DNA from: Arcanobacterium_A hippocoleae
GTDB taxonomy: Bacteria > Actinomycetota > Actinomycetes > Actinomycetales > Actinomycetaceae
Reading direction: 5' to 3'
Length of the DNA: 64,000 nt
Assembly: GCF_031456295.1 (NCBI RefSeq)
Contig: NZ_JAVDUJ010000001.1
Span: forward strand, 1,178,001 to 1,242,000
The position numbers and the translations under genes were made by a program. Below the pieces are notes generated by a model, which was not told where the DNA came from, searched no databases, and worked only from the letters and a program-made list of their open reading frames with translations. Below are positions 62,744 through 64,000 of the stretch, piece by piece. Positions within the stretch are counted from its first letter, which is position 1, and the number at the start of each line of letters is the position of its first letter.

Positions 62744-64000
62744 TTAGAGCATACACGAAACACAGCCTTCGACTTCTGTGCCCTCCAAAGCTGCCTGACG
62801 AATTCGCATATAGTAAAGGGTCTTGATTCCTTTCCGCCACGCATAAATATAATTCTTGTTTACATCGCGCGTAGTGACGGTATCTGGATAGAAGAGCGTT
62901 AATGAGAGCCCTTGGTCTACGTGCTGGGTAGCGACGGCATAAGTGTCGATGATCGCTTGTGGACCAATTGCATACGCATCTTGATAGTATTCGCGATTCT
63001 CGTTCGTCATATATGGAGCCGGATAATAAACGCGACCGATTTTGCCTTCTTTGCGGATTTCGATTTGTGAAACGATTGGGTGGATTGAAGATGTGGAATT
63101 ATTGATATAAGAAATTGAACCAGTGGGCGGAACGGCTTGTAAGTTTTGATTGTACATGCCGTATTTTTGCACATCTTCCTTTAGCTTGCTCCAATCTTCT
63201 TGTGTCGGGATCTGGATCTTTGCGAAGAGCTCTTTTACACGCGCTGTTTCAGGCAGCCATTCCTGATCAATGTATTTATCAAAATAGGTGCCTTTAGCGT
63301 AATCGGAATTTTCAAAATTCTCGAATTTTTCTCCGCGTTCTTTTGCGAGCTGCATTGAGGAACGAATCGCATGGTAAACCACTGTATAGAAGTAAATATT
63401 TGTAAAATCGAGAGCTTCTGGTGAACCATAATGAATTCGCTCGCGCCCAAGGAAACCGTGTAAATTCATCTGCCCTAAACCGATTGCGTGTGACATCTTA
63501 TTTCCACGCTCGATTGACGGCACAGCAGAATTATCTGCCCGATCCGAGACGGCTGTCAGTGCACGAACCGCCGTCTCGACGGTCTTCCCGAAATCTGGTG
63601 AATCCATCGTCTTGGCAATATTTAATGAGCCAAGATTACATGAGACGTCTTTTCCAATTTTTGTGTAGCTAAGATCTGAACTAAATTCAGATGCTTCGGA
63701 AACTTGTAAGATTTCCGAGCAAAGATTCGACATCGTAACTCGCCCGGCGATCGGGTTCGCTTTATTAACGGTATCTTCAAACATAATGTAGGGATAGCCG
63801 GATTCAAACTGAATTTCGGCAAGTGTCTGGAAGAAGTGGCGGGCATTGATCTTTGATTTACGAATCCGCTTATCGTTAACCATTTCTTCATATTTTTCCG
63901 TCACTGAAATATCGGTAAATGGTTTTCCATAAACACGCTCGATATCGTATGGCGAGAAAAGATACATATCAGCATTGCGCTTTGCCAGCTCAAAGGTAAT
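62744..64000 (-). CDS. nrdE: Ribonucleoside-diphosphate reductase alpha subunit (class Ib), C-terminal part
   Basis: Partial: the frame stays open to the right window edge (residues ITFELAKRNAD precede the first internal Met), so about 418 residues are seen of about 700. Visible: YPYIMFEDTVNKANPIAGRV, SNLCSEILQ (with a radical-path cysteine), QAVPPTGSISYINNSTSS and the C-terminal redox pair CVSCML. With NrdF it makes dNDPs under aerobic conditions. NrdH and NrdI probably lie upstream, outside the window. Confidence 0.95.
   Translation of the reverse strand: MTFELAKRNADMYLFSPYDIERVYGKPFTDISVTEKYEEMVNDKRIRKSKINARHFFQTLAEIQFESGYPYIMFEDTVNKANPIAGRVTMSNLCSEILQVSEASEFSSDLSYTKIGKDVSCNLGSLNIAKTMDSPDFGKTVETAVRALTAVSDRADNSAVPSIERGNKMSHAIGLGQMNLHGFLGRERIHYGSPEALDFTNIYFYTVVYHAIRSSMQLAKERGEKFENFENSDYAKGTYFDKYIDQEWLPETARVKELFAKIQIPTQEDWSKLKEDVQKYGMYNQNLQAVPPTGSISYINNSTSSIHPIVSQIEIRKEGKIGRVYYPAPYMTNENREYYQDAYAIGPQAIIDTYAVATQHVDQGLSLTLFYPDTVTTRDVNKNYIYAWRKGIKTLYYMRIRQAALEGTEVEGCVSCML

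Overview
The window is a gene-dense stretch of a low-to-mid GC actinobacterial chromosome. The best guess is the Actinomycetaceae (Arcanobacterium/Trueperella/Actinomyces-like). This rests on a GlxR-type regulator divergent from nth, the actinobacterial Tad locus tied to a DEAD/DEAH-like helicase and followed by topA-tmk-holB, two surface proteins with LAxTG-type sorting signals, and the combination of class Ib (NrdEF) and class III (NrdDG) ribonucleotide reductases expected of a facultative or strict anaerobe. The genus assignment is inference. No IS element, prophage or CRISPR array was seen. One tRNA (Thr, CGT) is present.

Layout. 1-4.3 kb: 3' part of a cell-wall-anchored 5'-nucleotidase, L-lactate dehydrogenase, a small lipoprotein. 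4.3-7.4 kb: glxR, nth, an acidic-tailed membrane protein. 7.6-15.7 kb: Tad/Flp-type secretion locus (TadZ-like, TadA, TadB, TadC, three small prepilin-like proteins) converging on the partner helicase. 16-21 kb: topA, tmk, holB. 21-31.5 kb: secreted tripeptidyl-peptidase-like hydrolase, GH3 glycosidase, ABC-2 transporter, tRNA-Thr, a large surface protein with three HxHxxWxF modules, phosphoglycerate mutase. 31.7-35.7 kb: LuxR-type response regulator and a soluble histidine kinase divergent from a MacB-like ABC transporter. 35.9-42 kb: purB, DedA protein, copper chaperone, copper ATPase, a YbhN-like flippase. 42.1-45.3 kb: a small secreted protein encoded with its own ABC ATPase and a large FtsX-like permease, a bacteriocin-export-like operon. 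45.4-50 kb: phosphoglucomutase, a DUF2183 phosphatase-like protein, a small envelope protein, a membrane-anchored EEP hydrolase. 50-52.5 kb: VaFE-repeat surface protein. 52.6-64 kb: nrdG-nrdD, hrpA, a SprT-like protein, a low-molecular-weight tyrosine phosphatase, nrdF, and the 3' part of nrdE.

The genes form recognisable functional groups. Fermentation and carbon flow are represented by ldh, gpmA, pgm and the GH3 enzyme. DNA precursor supply under both oxygen regimes is covered by the nrd genes and tmk. The surface programme comprises Tad pilus assembly, two sortase substrates and a putative metal-binding surface protein. The least explained parts are the secreted-protein/ABC operon at 42.1-45.3 kb with a palindrome over its promoter, the three-module histidine-rich surface protein, and the acidic membrane protein beside the Tad locus.
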